Part shown: positions 31,371-39,485 of the stretch, piece after piece
How the letters are laid out: every line of letters begins with the position of its first letter
Position numbering within the stretch: position 1 is the first letter of the stretch
Assembly: GCF_001021975.1 (NCBI RefSeq)
Contig: NZ_CP009928.1
Span: 3,724,001-3,788,000 of the forward strand
DNA: 64,000 bases
Source of the DNA: Chryseobacterium gallinarum
GTDB lineage: Bacteria; Bacteroidota; Bacteroidia; Flavobacteriales; Weeksellaceae
Reading direction: 5' to 3'
The notes under the pieces: generated by a model
What the model saw: only the letters and a program-made list of their open reading frames with translations
What the model was told of the DNA's origin: nothing
Database searches by the model: none
Translations under genes and position numbers: made by a program

Positions 31371-32063
31371 TTCGGAATCTGATTTTTTGGGAAGTTTTTT
31401 TAGATAATAGAGTTAAACACACATGGCGGCAATAGATATTCCTCCTTCGTCGGAATGGCAGTATATTGCAATAAGTGCTTTAACCACAAATGGGATCTTG
31501 AATATAAAAATTCTGTTCATTATTGATTAGCGTCAAAATTATTGAGATCGTTTTCACGCAAAGTTTAAAAAAAATAATGTTCTATTTCAAGCAGGAAAAG
31601 AAGACAGCATAGCTGCTGACTAAGCGCATGCAAAGTGTTCGCTTCATCTGAATCGATTAAAAATCGATTCATTTCTTAGCTTACTTAAAATAAAGAGTAG
31701 TCAAAAGATCTTTGCATGAATTTTAAAAATTAAATAGATCTAAATATTATATGCCCCCCCCCCAACTTTTGCGCTTGATCCCACAAATGGCACTATTGGT
31801 ACAGTTGATATTTGTACAAGAATATTAGTAGGGTTGGAGTTTAATGTAAGCTGTGAACCAAAAAATCCTGATGATATTTTCACCGGGATTTTAATTGGAT
31901 TCTTTAAGGAGTTCATGCAACATCTGCTTCATATGACCTGTTCAGCCCTTTGAAGTAAGTTTACAATTGAATAAAATAATTCTTAAAGAATAGAAAAGTA
32001 TAGTAATGAGGAAAACCTCAGGTATTGTGTTTTTACAATCTTTTAAGTAGAAATATAATAATG
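31371..32063. other. Gene-poor gap carrying dispersed repeat copy A
   Basis: No protein gene is visible. The gap holds a TTAACCACAAATGG unit, the 285-base repeat (31494-31782) and a C10 tract (31754-31763). A weak terminator-like AATCCTG...CGGGATT pair lies at 31863-31894. The remaining sequence to 32063 shows nothing definite. Confidence 0.55.
31494..31782. mobile_element. Dispersed non-coding repeat, copy A (MITE-like)
   Basis: This stretch matches 59514-59800 over its whole length with roughly 90 percent identity by eye. It starts GATCTTGAATATAAA and ends ACTTTTGCGCTTGATCCC. Internally it has a subterminal inverted repeat (TTCACGCAAAG at 31553-31563 with CTTTGCATGAA at 31710-31720) and a hairpin GAATCGAT-ATCGATTC near 31650-31670. 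It is flanked by the direct repeat CCACAAATGG (31484-31493 and 31781-31790). No transposase or protein frame is present. The features suit a non-autonomous element or structured RNA repeat. The C10 tract lies near its right end. Confidence 0.6.
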
Positions 32064-32312
32064 CTATTTATCAATAGAACCCAAAACCTTTTGGGCAAAA
32101 GAGTTTAAAGCATCTTTTTCGCTCATTCCGTTCTGTACATTGGCATGAACTTCCAAAGCCCCGCAAATGTTGGTAATAAGCTCTCCTGCAACATTAAGAT
32201 CCTCTTCGCTTGTTCCTCTGAACTCACAGAAGCTTTCCAGGACTTCTAATGTTTTTTCAAGGTTTTCAGGAGTCTGATTCTGATAAAACTGTCTGATTAC
32301 TGGTAACTTCAT
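32064..32312 (-). CDS. Small conserved protein of the thioredoxin operon (DUF6952-like)
   Basis: This 82-residue acidic, helical protein (start MKLPVIRQFYQNQTPENLEK) contains FCEFRGTSEEDLNVAGELITNICGALEVH. Its ATG overlaps the stop of the thioredoxin gene (TAATG), so translation is coupled. The same order, peroxiredoxin, thioredoxin, small protein, is what I recall from flavobacterial genomes. I assign it tentatively to DUF6952; no function is known to me. Two Cys residues are present but no CxxC motif. Confidence 0.72.
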   Translation of the reverse strand: MKLPVIRQFYQNQTPENLEKTLEVLESFCEFRGTSEEDLNVAGELITNICGALEVHANVQNGMSEKDALNSFAQKVLGSIDK

Positions 32313-32620
32313 TATACTAATTCGTTAAAAAGGTTAATTAAACTTTCTGCCTGGTTAGATTGAACCTGATTTACCAATTCTCCGTTTTTAAAGATGGCGA
32401 AAGTAGGCAGGTTATCTACTTTTGCTAATTTTCTGCTTTCAGGAAGCTTTTCAGCATCTACATATAAAAATGGAATAGATTCATTTTCAGATGCTAATTT
32501 TTTGAACTTCGGCTTCATGATCCTGCAGTTTCCGCACCATGTTGCCCCATACTGAACAACTACTTTTTCGTTGTCGTTAACTATGTTTTGTAATGTATCT
32601 TCGGTTAATTCTGTGTACAT
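32312..32620 (-). CDS. Thioredoxin family protein
   Basis: From the ATG at 32620 (MYTELTEDTLQN) the protein has 102 residues and a thioredoxin fold. The active site is WCGNC in GATWCGNCRIMKPKF, differing from the usual WCGPC of housekeeping thioredoxin. The cis-proline region reads VDNLPTFAIFKNGE. A longer frame to 32647 would add a short, atypical extension. It lies between peroxiredoxin and a small protein in one operon and probably reduces the peroxiredoxin or another target. Confidence 0.9.
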   Translation of the reverse strand: MYTELTEDTLQNIVNDNEKVVVQYGATWCGNCRIMKPKFKKLASENESIPFLYVDAEKLPESRKLAKVDNLPTFAIFKNGELVNQVQSNQAESLINLFNELV

Positions 32621-32642
32621 AAGTTTATTTTTGGAAAAAATA

Positions 32643-32710
32643 AACAATGTAACAATCTAAAAAATTACCAATCTAGTAAAATTATTGTACTGTTAGATTG
32701 TTACATTGTT
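32643..32710. repeat. 18-bp perfect inverted repeat between peroxiredoxin and thioredoxin genes
   Basis: AACAATGTAACAATCTAA (32643-32660) and TTAGATTGTTACATTGTT (32693-32710) are exact complements with a 32-base loop. It fills the gap between the two genes. It could act as an attenuating or stabilising hairpin, giving unequal expression, or be an intergenic repeat. Confidence 0.6.
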
Positions 32711-32721
32711 ATATTACAATA

Positions 32722-33354
32722 TTAATTTTTTGCTAAGTATTCTGCTGTAGAAGTTCTGTCTGCTTTCATTGCTTCTTTTCCTTCTTCCCAGTTTGCCGGA
32801 CATACTTCACCGTGTTTTTGAACGTGTGTGTAAGCGTCAATTAATCTTAAGAATTCTTTTACATTTCTACCCAGTGGCATATCGTTTACCGCTTCGTGGA
32901 AAATTTTTCCGGTTTCGTCGATAAGGTAAGTCGCTCTGTAAGTTACGTTAGAACCTGTGAAAATTTCATTTCCATCTTCATCATATTCGAAATCCTGATC
33001 TACGATTCCTAATGTGTTAGCCAATTGTCTGTGTGTATCAGCTAAAAGCGGATAAGTAACTCCTTCAATACCTCCGTTATCTTTTGGAGTGTTTAACCAT
33101 GCAAAGTGTACTTCGTTGGTATCACAAGATGCACCGATTACTTTAGTGTTTCTTTTTTCGAATTCACCTAAAGCTTCCTGGAAAGCGTGAAGCTCTGTAG
33201 GGCATACAAAAGTGAAATCTTTAGGATACCAGAATAAAAGAACTTTTTGCTGGTTGTTTACTGCTTCATCAAGGATGTTGATTCTAAGATCGTCACCCAT
33301 TTCAGACATTGCGTCAATCGTTAAATTCGGGAATTTTTTTCCTACTAAAGACAT
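32722..33354 (-). CDS. Peroxiredoxin, AhpC/TSA type 2-Cys
   Basis: The start at 33354 (MSLVGKKFPNLTIDAMSEMGDD) gives 210 residues. The peroxidatic Cys lies in FTFVCPTEL and the resolving Cys in GEVCPANWEEG, as in typical 2-Cys AhpC enzymes that reduce hydrogen peroxide and organic peroxides. The longer frame to 33390 would run into the promoter motif at 33388-33395 and is rejected. It heads an operon with a thioredoxin and a small protein. Length is slightly greater than E. coli AhpC owing to a C-terminal tail. Confidence 0.95.
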   Translation of the reverse strand: MSLVGKKFPNLTIDAMSEMGDDLRINILDEAVNNQQKVLLFWYPKDFTFVCPTELHAFQEALGEFEKRNTKVIGASCDTNEVHFAWLNTPKDNGGIEGVTYPLLADTHRQLANTLGIVDQDFEYDEDGNEIFTGSNVTYRATYLIDETGKIFHEAVNDMPLGRNVKEFLRLIDAYTHVQKHGEVCPANWEEGKEAMKADRTSTAEYLAKN

Positions 33355-33387
33355 AATTTTCTTGTTTTTATATTTAAATTTCTGTTG

Positions 33388-33395
33388 CAAATATA
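33388..33395 (-). promoter_or_regulatory. -7 promoter motif of the peroxiredoxin operon
   Basis: The minus strand reads TATATTTG, a perfect TAnnTTTG match, 33 bases before the ATG at 33354. Confidence 0.65.
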
Positions 33396-33468
33396 TAAAA
33401 GACTTGTCTATCGAACAAACAAATGTCGATAAATAAAATCTATAATTGTTTTTAAGGTGTTTTAATTG

Positions 33469-33496
33469 AAAAAGCCCTGAATTCAGGACTTTTTTG
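33469..33496 (-). terminator. Terminator of the aspartate aminotransferase gene
   Basis: On the minus strand AAGTCCTG pairs with CAGGGCTT around AATT and is followed by TTTTC. Confidence 0.75.
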
Positions 33497-33505
33497 TTTA
33501 TTTTT

Positions 33506-34699
33506 TTAGTTAAATTTCTCTAACAACTCTTTGATCCGTCTCATGGCTTCTCTGAGATCTTCTTCTGAAGCAGCATAAGAAAACCGGATACATTCGGGAC
33601 TTCCGAAAGAGAGCCCGCCCACGCATCCTACATGTGCATTTTCAAGAAGGAACATAGCAAAATCGTCCGAATCCTTAATTTCGGTTCCGTTCAGATTTTT
33701 ACCGATATAGTGTGAAATATCCGGGAAGAAATAAAACGCTGCTTTTGGCAACAACACTTTGAATCCCGGGATTTCTTTGATCAGTTCATAAACCAGGTCT
33801 CTTCTTTTCTTGAAGGCATCAATCATGTACCTGTATTCTGAAGGGTCTGTTTTTAAAGCAACAATGGATGCCCTTTGGGCAACAGTATTGGCACCGCTTG
33901 TCATCTGTCCCTGTACTTTTTCACAGGCTTTAGCCAGCCATTCCGGGCATGCGGAGTATCCGATTCTCCAGCCGGTCATTGCAAATGCTTTAGACATTCC
34001 GTTAATAACGGCTGTTTGCTCGTATACTTCCGGAAACTGGGCAATAGAGGTTGTTTTTGTTTCATAATTGATGTACTCATAGATCTCATCAGAAATTATC
34101 GTAACATGAGGATATTTAGCAATAACCTGAGCAAGAGATTTTAGTTCATCATAGGTGTAATATCCGCCGGAAGGATTACATGGAGAACTGAAAAGGATAG
34201 CTTTGGTTTTCTCTGTAATGGCTTCTTCCAGTTGTTCTGCTGTCACTTTGAAATCCGTAACATAGGATGTCGGAAGCATTACAGAAGTTCCGCCCATCAT
34301 TTTTACCATCTCATCATAGCTCACCCAGTAAGGAGCGGGAAGAAGAACTTCATCACCATCATTAATGATCGCTGCCAGAACATTTAAAATAGCTTGCTTG
34401 GCACCATTGGAAACACAGATTTGAGTAGGTTTGTACTCCAGTTTATTATCTCTTTTTAATTTATAGGCAATAGCTTCACGCAATTCCAGGAATCCGGGAA
34501 CAGGAGAGTAGTGGCTGTAGTTTTGATTGATGGCATCGAACGCAGCCTGTTTGATATTATCCGGAACATCAAAATCCGGTTCACCAAGAGTTAAGCTGAT
34601 TACATCTATTCCGTTCGCTTTCATTTCCCTGGCTTTGTTAGACATTACAAAAGTCTGTGAGTATCCTAGTCTTTTTACTCTATCTGAAAGTTTATCCAT
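33506..34699 (-). CDS. Aspartate aminotransferase-type class I PLP enzyme
   Basis: From the ATG at 34699 (MDKLSDRVKRLGYSQTF) the protein has 397 residues. It is a class I aminotransferase of the AspC 1-alpha/beta group, with LTLGEPDFDVPDNIKQAA, SNGAKQAILNVLAA, FSSPCNPSGGYY, SDEIYEYINYE and the PLP lysine in INGMSKAFAMTGWRIGY. Arg in CIRFSYAASEEDL binds the substrate carboxylate. It probably makes aspartate from oxaloacetate and glutamate. The frame to 34720 is rejected because a promoter motif covers it. Confidence 0.92.
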   Translation of the reverse strand: MDKLSDRVKRLGYSQTFVMSNKAREMKANGIDVISLTLGEPDFDVPDNIKQAAFDAINQNYSHYSPVPGFLELREAIAYKLKRDNKLEYKPTQICVSNGAKQAILNVLAAIINDGDEVLLPAPYWVSYDEMVKMMGGTSVMLPTSYVTDFKVTAEQLEEAITEKTKAILFSSPCNPSGGYYTYDELKSLAQVIAKYPHVTIISDEIYEYINYETKTTSIAQFPEVYEQTAVINGMSKAFAMTGWRIGYSACPEWLAKACEKVQGQMTSGANTVAQRASIVALKTDPSEYRYMIDAFKKRRDLVYELIKEIPGFKVLLPKAAFYFFPDISHYIGKNLNGTEIKDSDDFAMFLLENAHVGCVGGLSFGSPECIRFSYAASEEDLREAMRRIKELLEKFN

Positions 34700-34717
34700 G
34701 TATTTTTTGAATTTTAA

Positions 34718-34725
34718 CAAATATA
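34718..34725 (-). promoter_or_regulatory. -7 promoter motif of the aspartate aminotransferase gene
   Basis: The minus strand reads TATATTTG, 18 bases before the ATG at 34699. Confidence 0.65.
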
Positions 34726-34947
34726 AATAAAAAGGTTTTTTAAAAGGAATAAAAAAGATAGCCGGTTTAAAGATTTTTATCAGGTCTGGACACGATTTTT
34801 ACATTCATAAAGTGGATACTTTTACAGCAAACTTTAATGGAGTTATTGTCCAGCAGCGTTTTATGTAAAAAAGATTAAAGGATCTCAATTAGTGAATCTG
34901 TGTTTGCAATTCATTCCTTTAAAATTTGAATAAAGCTAATAAAAACT

Positions 34948-34955
34948 TATTTTTG
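34948..34955 (+). promoter_or_regulatory. -7 promoter motif of rsmG
   Basis: TATTTTTG lies 18 bases before the ATG at 34974 and inside the longer frame that opens with TTG at 34926, which favours the ATG. Confidence 0.6.
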
Positions 34956-34973
34956 CGGATTATAATAATTCAC

Positions 34974-35609
34974 ATGTCTACATCGTTACTATTAAAATAC
35001 TTTCCGGATCTAACAGAAACGCAGCTGGAACAGTTTGCACAATTGGAAAAACTGTACAATGAATGGAATGAAAAGATTAATGTGATTTCCAGAAAAGATA
35101 TGGAGTCGCTGTATGAAAAACATATCCTGCACTCGCTGGGAATAGCCAAAGTAATGGAGTTTGCTCCGGGAACGAAAGTTCTTGATATCGGGACCGGCGG
35201 TGGTTTTCCGGGTATTCCTCTGGCAATTTTATTTCCCGGATCAGAATTCACTTTAATTGATTCCATCGGGAAGAAAATAAACGTAGTGAATGCTGTAGCA
35301 GAAGGTGTCGGATTAAAAAATGTAACGGCCATTCACGGAAGGGCTGAGAAATTAAAAGATAAATTTCATTTTGTAGTCAGCAGGGCAGTTACCCAGATGC
35401 CTGAGTTTTTAAGATGGCTGAAAGGAAAGTTTGAAAAAGAGCAGTTCAATCAGAAGCATAATGGTGTTTTATATCTAAAAGGAGGAGATCTCGCAGAGGA
35501 ACTGGCAGGAATTAAATGCGAAATTTTCAATCTTAAAAATTATTTTGAAGAAGAATTCTTTGATACAAAAAAAGTGGTTTATTTGTCAAAAGGTAATTTT
35601 AGTTCCTGA
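34974..35609 (+). CDS. rsmG: 16S rRNA 7-methylguanosine(527) methyltransferase
   Basis: RsmG (GidB) methylates N7 of G527 in 16S rRNA. From the ATG at 34974 the protein has 211 residues. Family features are the N-terminal LYNEWNEKINVISRKD, the HILHSL segment, the SAM-binding motif VLDIGTGGGFPGIPLAI and FHFVVSRAVTQMPEFLRW. Length is normal. It has its own promoter and is followed by an unrelated lipoprotein gene. Loss of this enzyme gives low-level streptomycin resistance in other bacteria. Confidence 0.96.
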   Translation: MSTSLLLKYFPDLTETQLEQFAQLEKLYNEWNEKINVISRKDMESLYEKHILHSLGIAKVMEFAPGTKVLDIGTGGGFPGIPLAILFPGSEFTLIDSIGKKINVVNAVAEGVGLKNVTAIHGRAEKLKDKFHFVVSRAVTQMPEFLRWLKGKFEKEQFNQKHNGVLYLKGGDLAEELAGIKCEIFNLKNYFEEEFFDTKKVVYLSKGNFSS

Positions 35610-35672
35610 TTTGACAACAATAAGGAATGATTTTTGCTAACTATTTATTGATAATCGGGAAATTAAAAAGTT

Positions 35673-36080
35673 ATGAAAAAACTTTTAAACATTGGGTTTT
35701 TGGTGATTTTATCGGGTCTGTTTCTGGTCTCGTGTAATGATGATGAAGACTACCAGACCATAGAATCCATTGGCAAGATTAAAATAGACAGTGTAAAAGT
35801 CATGAATGATACGATGGATGTGTTTACCATTCAGAGTATTAAAACCTATTCTACTTATCCGTCTCATTGTGAAGGTTTCTACGGATACGATTATATCTAT
35901 AATGCCAACCTTGAAAGAACCGTTACTTCTTACAAATACATTACGAACGGCCCTTGTGCACAAGGCAGCTATGTGGGAGCCAGCCAAATCAACTTCAGTC
36001 CGCAGAAGAAGGGAACCTATATCTTTAAATTCTGGAACGGTGGAAATAACTGGATTACCAAAACAATTGTGGTGCAATAA
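35673..36080 (+). CDS. Hypothetical lipoprotein, 135 residues
   Basis: The protein begins with a lipoprotein signal ending LFLVSC (Cys21), followed by an acidic NDDEDYQ stretch. Such S-D/E-rich positions after the Cys resemble the surface-export signal of Bacteroidota lipoproteins. The mature part is beta-rich (FWNGGNNWITKTIVVQ at the end) with two further Cys (SHCEGFYG, NGPCAQGS), perhaps a disulfide. The TAA overlaps the ATG of the next gene, so the two are coupled. I do not recognise the family. Confidence 0.75.
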   Translation: MKKLLNIGFLVILSGLFLVSCNDDEDYQTIESIGKIKIDSVKVMNDTMDVFTIQSIKTYSTYPSHCEGFYGYDYIYNANLERTVTSYKYITNGPCAQGSYVGASQINFSPQKKGTYIFKFWNGGNNWITKTIVVQ

Positions 36081-36616
36081 TGAAGTTAGGCTGGATGTTT
36101 TGTTTTTTGACTGTGAGTATCCTGTATGGTCAGAAAATAATCTGGAAAGAAGAGCAGAAACTTGTCTGGGATAATTTCAGGAGTCCTGTTAAAAGCAAAA
36201 GTAATCCGGATGTTGCAGCATATACAAACTGTGGCTGGGAATATTCTGTAGTGAAATCTACCAATCCAAAGTCTCCCGTAAGTATTGAAATAAAGGCTGT
36301 TTTTCATGAAGATAAATCCTGGAAGGATGTAAACAAAATCAATGATTATATTTTACTGCATGAGCAGAAGCATTTTGATATAGCGGAGATGTTTGTAAGG
36401 AAATTCAGAAAAACTATTGCAGAGAAAATTAAAACTTCCGGGGATTATGACAGGTTTTTTAAAACAGTGTATAATGAGATGTCAGCCAGCTATAAAAACT
36501 TTCAGGTCTCTTATGATAAAGAAACCCGCCATGGGATGAATAAAGAGAAACAGGAAGAATACAATACGATAATTTCTCAAGAATTAGAAAATTTAAAAAG
36601 CTATAAAGCCCCTTGA
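36080..36616 (+). CDS. Exported DUF922-like putative zinc protease
   Basis: The 178-residue protein has a short signal peptide (MKLGWMFCFLTVSILYG). It contains LLHEQKHFDIAEMF, an HExxH motif (HEQKH) with a downstream Glu, as in zinc metalloproteases and in DUF922 proteins. Preceding WDNFRSPVKSKSNPDVAAYT is also typical of that group. The zincin motif is seen directly; proteolytic activity is not proven. The ATG overlaps the previous stop (TAATG), and the stop overlaps the TTG start of the next gene (TTGA), so three unlike genes are tightly coupled. Confidence 0.75.
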   Translation: MKLGWMFCFLTVSILYGQKIIWKEEQKLVWDNFRSPVKSKSNPDVAAYTNCGWEYSVVKSTNPKSPVSIEIKAVFHEDKSWKDVNKINDYILLHEQKHFDIAEMFVRKFRKTIAEKIKTSGDYDRFFKTVYNEMSASYKNFQVSYDKETRHGMNKEKQEEYNTIISQELENLKSYKAP

Positions 36617-39300
36617 AATTCCTCAATAAAATCATTCATGAACTGTTGGCGCAAAACCCGGATCTTTCTGCGTTCAATATCATTCTGCCCGGGAAGCGTC
36701 CCATTGTGTTTATCCGTCAGATTCTGGAGGAAAATAATTACTCCGGTTTCCTGCCTAATTTTTTCACAATAGAGGAATTAATTAATACGATTGCAGATAA
36801 GCAGCCTATTCAGGGAATACCACTCTGGCTTTTTTCTTATGATGTATTCCGGAGTCTGAACTTTACACCTTACGAAGATTTTGCAGAATTTTTAAAATGG
36901 TTTCCGACCTTGCAGAAAGATTGGGATGATATTCTGAAATTTTCAGACAGTGATCAGGCAGTACTGCAATATATGTTTGATGAGGAAAGGATTAAGGAAT
37001 GGGCCCAGGACCTAGGGGATGACGAAGGTGTTCCCAGAAAAAAGTTCCTTAATTTCTGGCGGAATATGAATGTCTTTCTTCCGGAGTTGAAAGAGAAATT
37101 AAAAGAAAGGAACTGGGCTACCTCAGGAATGATTCATGAAACGGCAAAAGCCGAAATTGAAAGTTTTGCGAAAAGTACTTCAGAACATTTTGTTTTTTGT
37201 GGGTTTAACGCCTTTACTCCGGTTGAAGAAAAACTCGTCAGGAGCCTGTTGAAACAAGATAAGGCCCAGTGTTTTTTTCAGGCAGACCGTTATTACTTTG
37301 ATGATGAAAGACAGGAAGCCGGGAAATTTCTCAGAAATCATAAAATGTGGAAAGAATTTGATGAGCACCGGGCTTTTCAATGGATTGAAGATGATTTCAG
37401 CCAACCTAAAAAAATCAAGGTTTATGAGGTTTCAGGAAATGTAACCCAAACAAAAGTACTGCCGGAGATTTTTAAGGAAATCAATAATAAAACCTATTCC
37501 AATACAGCGGTAGTGTTGCTTGATGAAAATCTTTTGCCTGCGAGCCTGGATGTGATGCACGGGATTGAAAGCCTGAATATTACCATGGGATTTCCTTTGA
37601 AAAACTTGTCCTTTTCCAATGCAGTAAAACGTCTTTTTTACCTGCAAAAGCAATTGGAGAAGAATAAATCGTCTTACTATTACAGGGATATTTTCCCGAT
37701 TCTGGAAGAATTACCCAAATCTGCCGAAGATGAACTCATCATTAATGATTTTAAAGCAAAGATTGAAGAAAGAAATATTGTCTATATTTCCGGAAAGCTT
37801 TTGCATGAACTTCTGGGCAGATTATCGTATTTCGGACTTCTTCAGAAAGCGGAGGGTACCCATTCTTATCTCGATAAGCTGATTGCATTTTGCCAACAGG
37901 TTAAATGGCTGGAAATAGATGACATTCAGTACGAAAATGTTTCTCATTTTGAAAATGCGTTCAGGATTATCAAGAACCAGCTGACTCCCTATAATATTGA
38001 GATCAAAATGGAAACACTGGAAATTCTGATTAATCAGCATATTAATTCCGAAAGTATAGATTTCCAGGGAGAACCATTACGGGGGCTACAGATTATGGGG
38101 CTGCTGGAGACACGTCTCCTGAATTTTGAGAACGTCATTATGCTTTCGGTGAATGAAGGGAAACTGCCCCTTGGGAACTCACAGAATACCTATATTCCTT
38201 TTGATATCCGTAAGGTTTTTGATCTTCATACATTTCTGGAAAACGACAGCATTTATGCATATCACTTTTACAGGCTTATTCAGGATGCCAGAAATGTTCA
38301 TTTACTGTACAATGCTTTAAGTTCCGGTGTGAATACTGGAGAAAAAAGCAGGTTTATTACCCAGATTGAAATGGAAAGTGCTCATGAGATTGAGCATTTG
38401 ATTATTGAAAATTCTTCAGATCCCATTACTACAAAACCTATTGAAATTGCTAAAACGGGAATTGTAATGGAACGCCTCCAGAAATGGAAAGAGAAAGTAT
38501 CTGCTTCACACCTTACCAGTTATCTTTATAATCCCATCGATTTTTATCTTTCCAAGATTTTAAACACTTCGGAAACCGATGAGATTGAGGAAGAATTATC
38601 AGTGAAAAATTATGGAAATCTGGTTCATTACTCACTTCAAGAAGTATATGAAGTTTTAAAAGGTAAGTTATTAAAAGAAAGTGATCTGCGAAATTCAATT
38701 AAAGCTGTAGATCAATATATTAATATTGCCATTGAAAAACTGAAACATCAGCCTGAATTCTATGAAAAAGGGATGAATTATATTCATAAAGCCATTGCTA
38801 AGAAAGTAATTGAAAATATCCTTAATCATGATCTTGAATTAATAAAGCAGGGCAATAAATTAGAAATTGTTGATATTGAAAGAAAGTTTGAAAATGTAGA
38901 ATTTTACCTGGAGGGAAATGATAAAATTTCTTTTTTTGGTTTTATCGACAGAATCGATAAGCTGAATGGGACTTTAAGAATTATCGATTATAAAACTGCC
39001 AAAATTAAAAATCTTAATGTGAAAATTGACGAAGACAATGTTTCTGATTATTTCCATAATAGTGACCGGAAGCAGGCTCTTCAGTTATGTATTTATCATT
39101 ACGTGGTGCAACACCTTCCTGAATTCTGGGGTTTTCCTATAGAAACCGGAATCTGGAGCTTTGCAGAAGCCAAAAAAGGAATGGTTGCGTTACAATTCGA
39201 TAAAGGGGATATCGATGAGGCGATGAAATCTGTTAAAAGCCTTATTCTGGAGATTCTCAATCCGGATATCAGTTTTGTAGAGAATATAAAGTCTTATTAA
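36613..39300 (+). CDS. AddB-like PD-(D/E)XK nuclease of a recombination complex
   Basis: The 895-residue protein resembles the nuclease/inactivated-helicase subunit AddB/RexB. The N-terminus (FNIILPGKRPIVFIRQIL) is helicase-like but has no Walker A lysine motif. The C-terminal nuclease domain has GNLVHYSLQEVYE near 670 and the active-site GFIDRIDKLNGTLRIIDYKTAK near 780-802 with Asp and Asp-x-Lys. Such subunits process double-strand breaks with an AddA helicase encoded elsewhere. The start appears to be TTG at 36613 within TTGA overlapping the upstream stop; no ATG is nearby. Length is less than B. subtilis AddB (about 1150). Confidence 0.85.
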   Translation: MKFLNKIIHELLAQNPDLSAFNIILPGKRPIVFIRQILEENNYSGFLPNFFTIEELINTIADKQPIQGIPLWLFSYDVFRSLNFTPYEDFAEFLKWFPTLQKDWDDILKFSDSDQAVLQYMFDEERIKEWAQDLGDDEGVPRKKFLNFWRNMNVFLPELKEKLKERNWATSGMIHETAKAEIESFAKSTSEHFVFCGFNAFTPVEEKLVRSLLKQDKAQCFFQADRYYFDDERQEAGKFLRNHKMWKEFDEHRAFQWIEDDFSQPKKIKVYEVSGNVTQTKVLPEIFKEINNKTYSNTAVVLLDENLLPASLDVMHGIESLNITMGFPLKNLSFSNAVKRLFYLQKQLEKNKSSYYYRDIFPILEELPKSAEDELIINDFKAKIEERNIVYISGKLLHELLGRLSYFGLLQKAEGTHSYLDKLIAFCQQVKWLEIDDIQYENVSHFENAFRIIKNQLTPYNIEIKMETLEILINQHINSESIDFQGEPLRGLQIMGLLETRLLNFENVIMLSVNEGKLPLGNSQNTYIPFDIRKVFDLHTFLENDSIYAYHFYRLIQDARNVHLLYNALSSGVNTGEKSRFITQIEMESAHEIEHLIIENSSDPITTKPIEIAKTGIVMERLQKWKEKVSASHLTSYLYNPIDFYLSKILNTSETDEIEEELSVKNYGNLVHYSLQEVYEVLKGKLLKESDLRNSIKAVDQYINIAIEKLKHQPEFYEKGMNYIHKAIAKKVIENILNHDLELIKQGNKLEIVDIERKFENVEFYLEGNDKISFFGFIDRIDKLNGTLRIIDYKTAKIKNLNVKIDEDNVSDYFHNSDRKQALQLCIYHYVVQHLPEFWGFPIETGIWSFAEAKKGMVALQFDKGDIDEAMKSVKSLILEILNPDISFVENIKSY

Positions 39301-39485
39301 GGTGTCCGGTTTATATTTTTACTAAAATTCTGTACCTCGTTTAAAATTATTAATTAATTTTTTTAGTCCTTTCCTCAAAAAAATGGAAAATGTTTTTATT
39401 GAATCTCATAGAGTTTTTTAGGGGTATAATTGTATATTTACTGTAAACTTTTCATCTCAGGATAATTGAACAAACGCAGCACCGT

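Noticed and set aside
31863..31894. Terminator-like pair AATCCTG...CGGGATT
   Set aside because: The stem is short with mismatches and no gene ends just before it.
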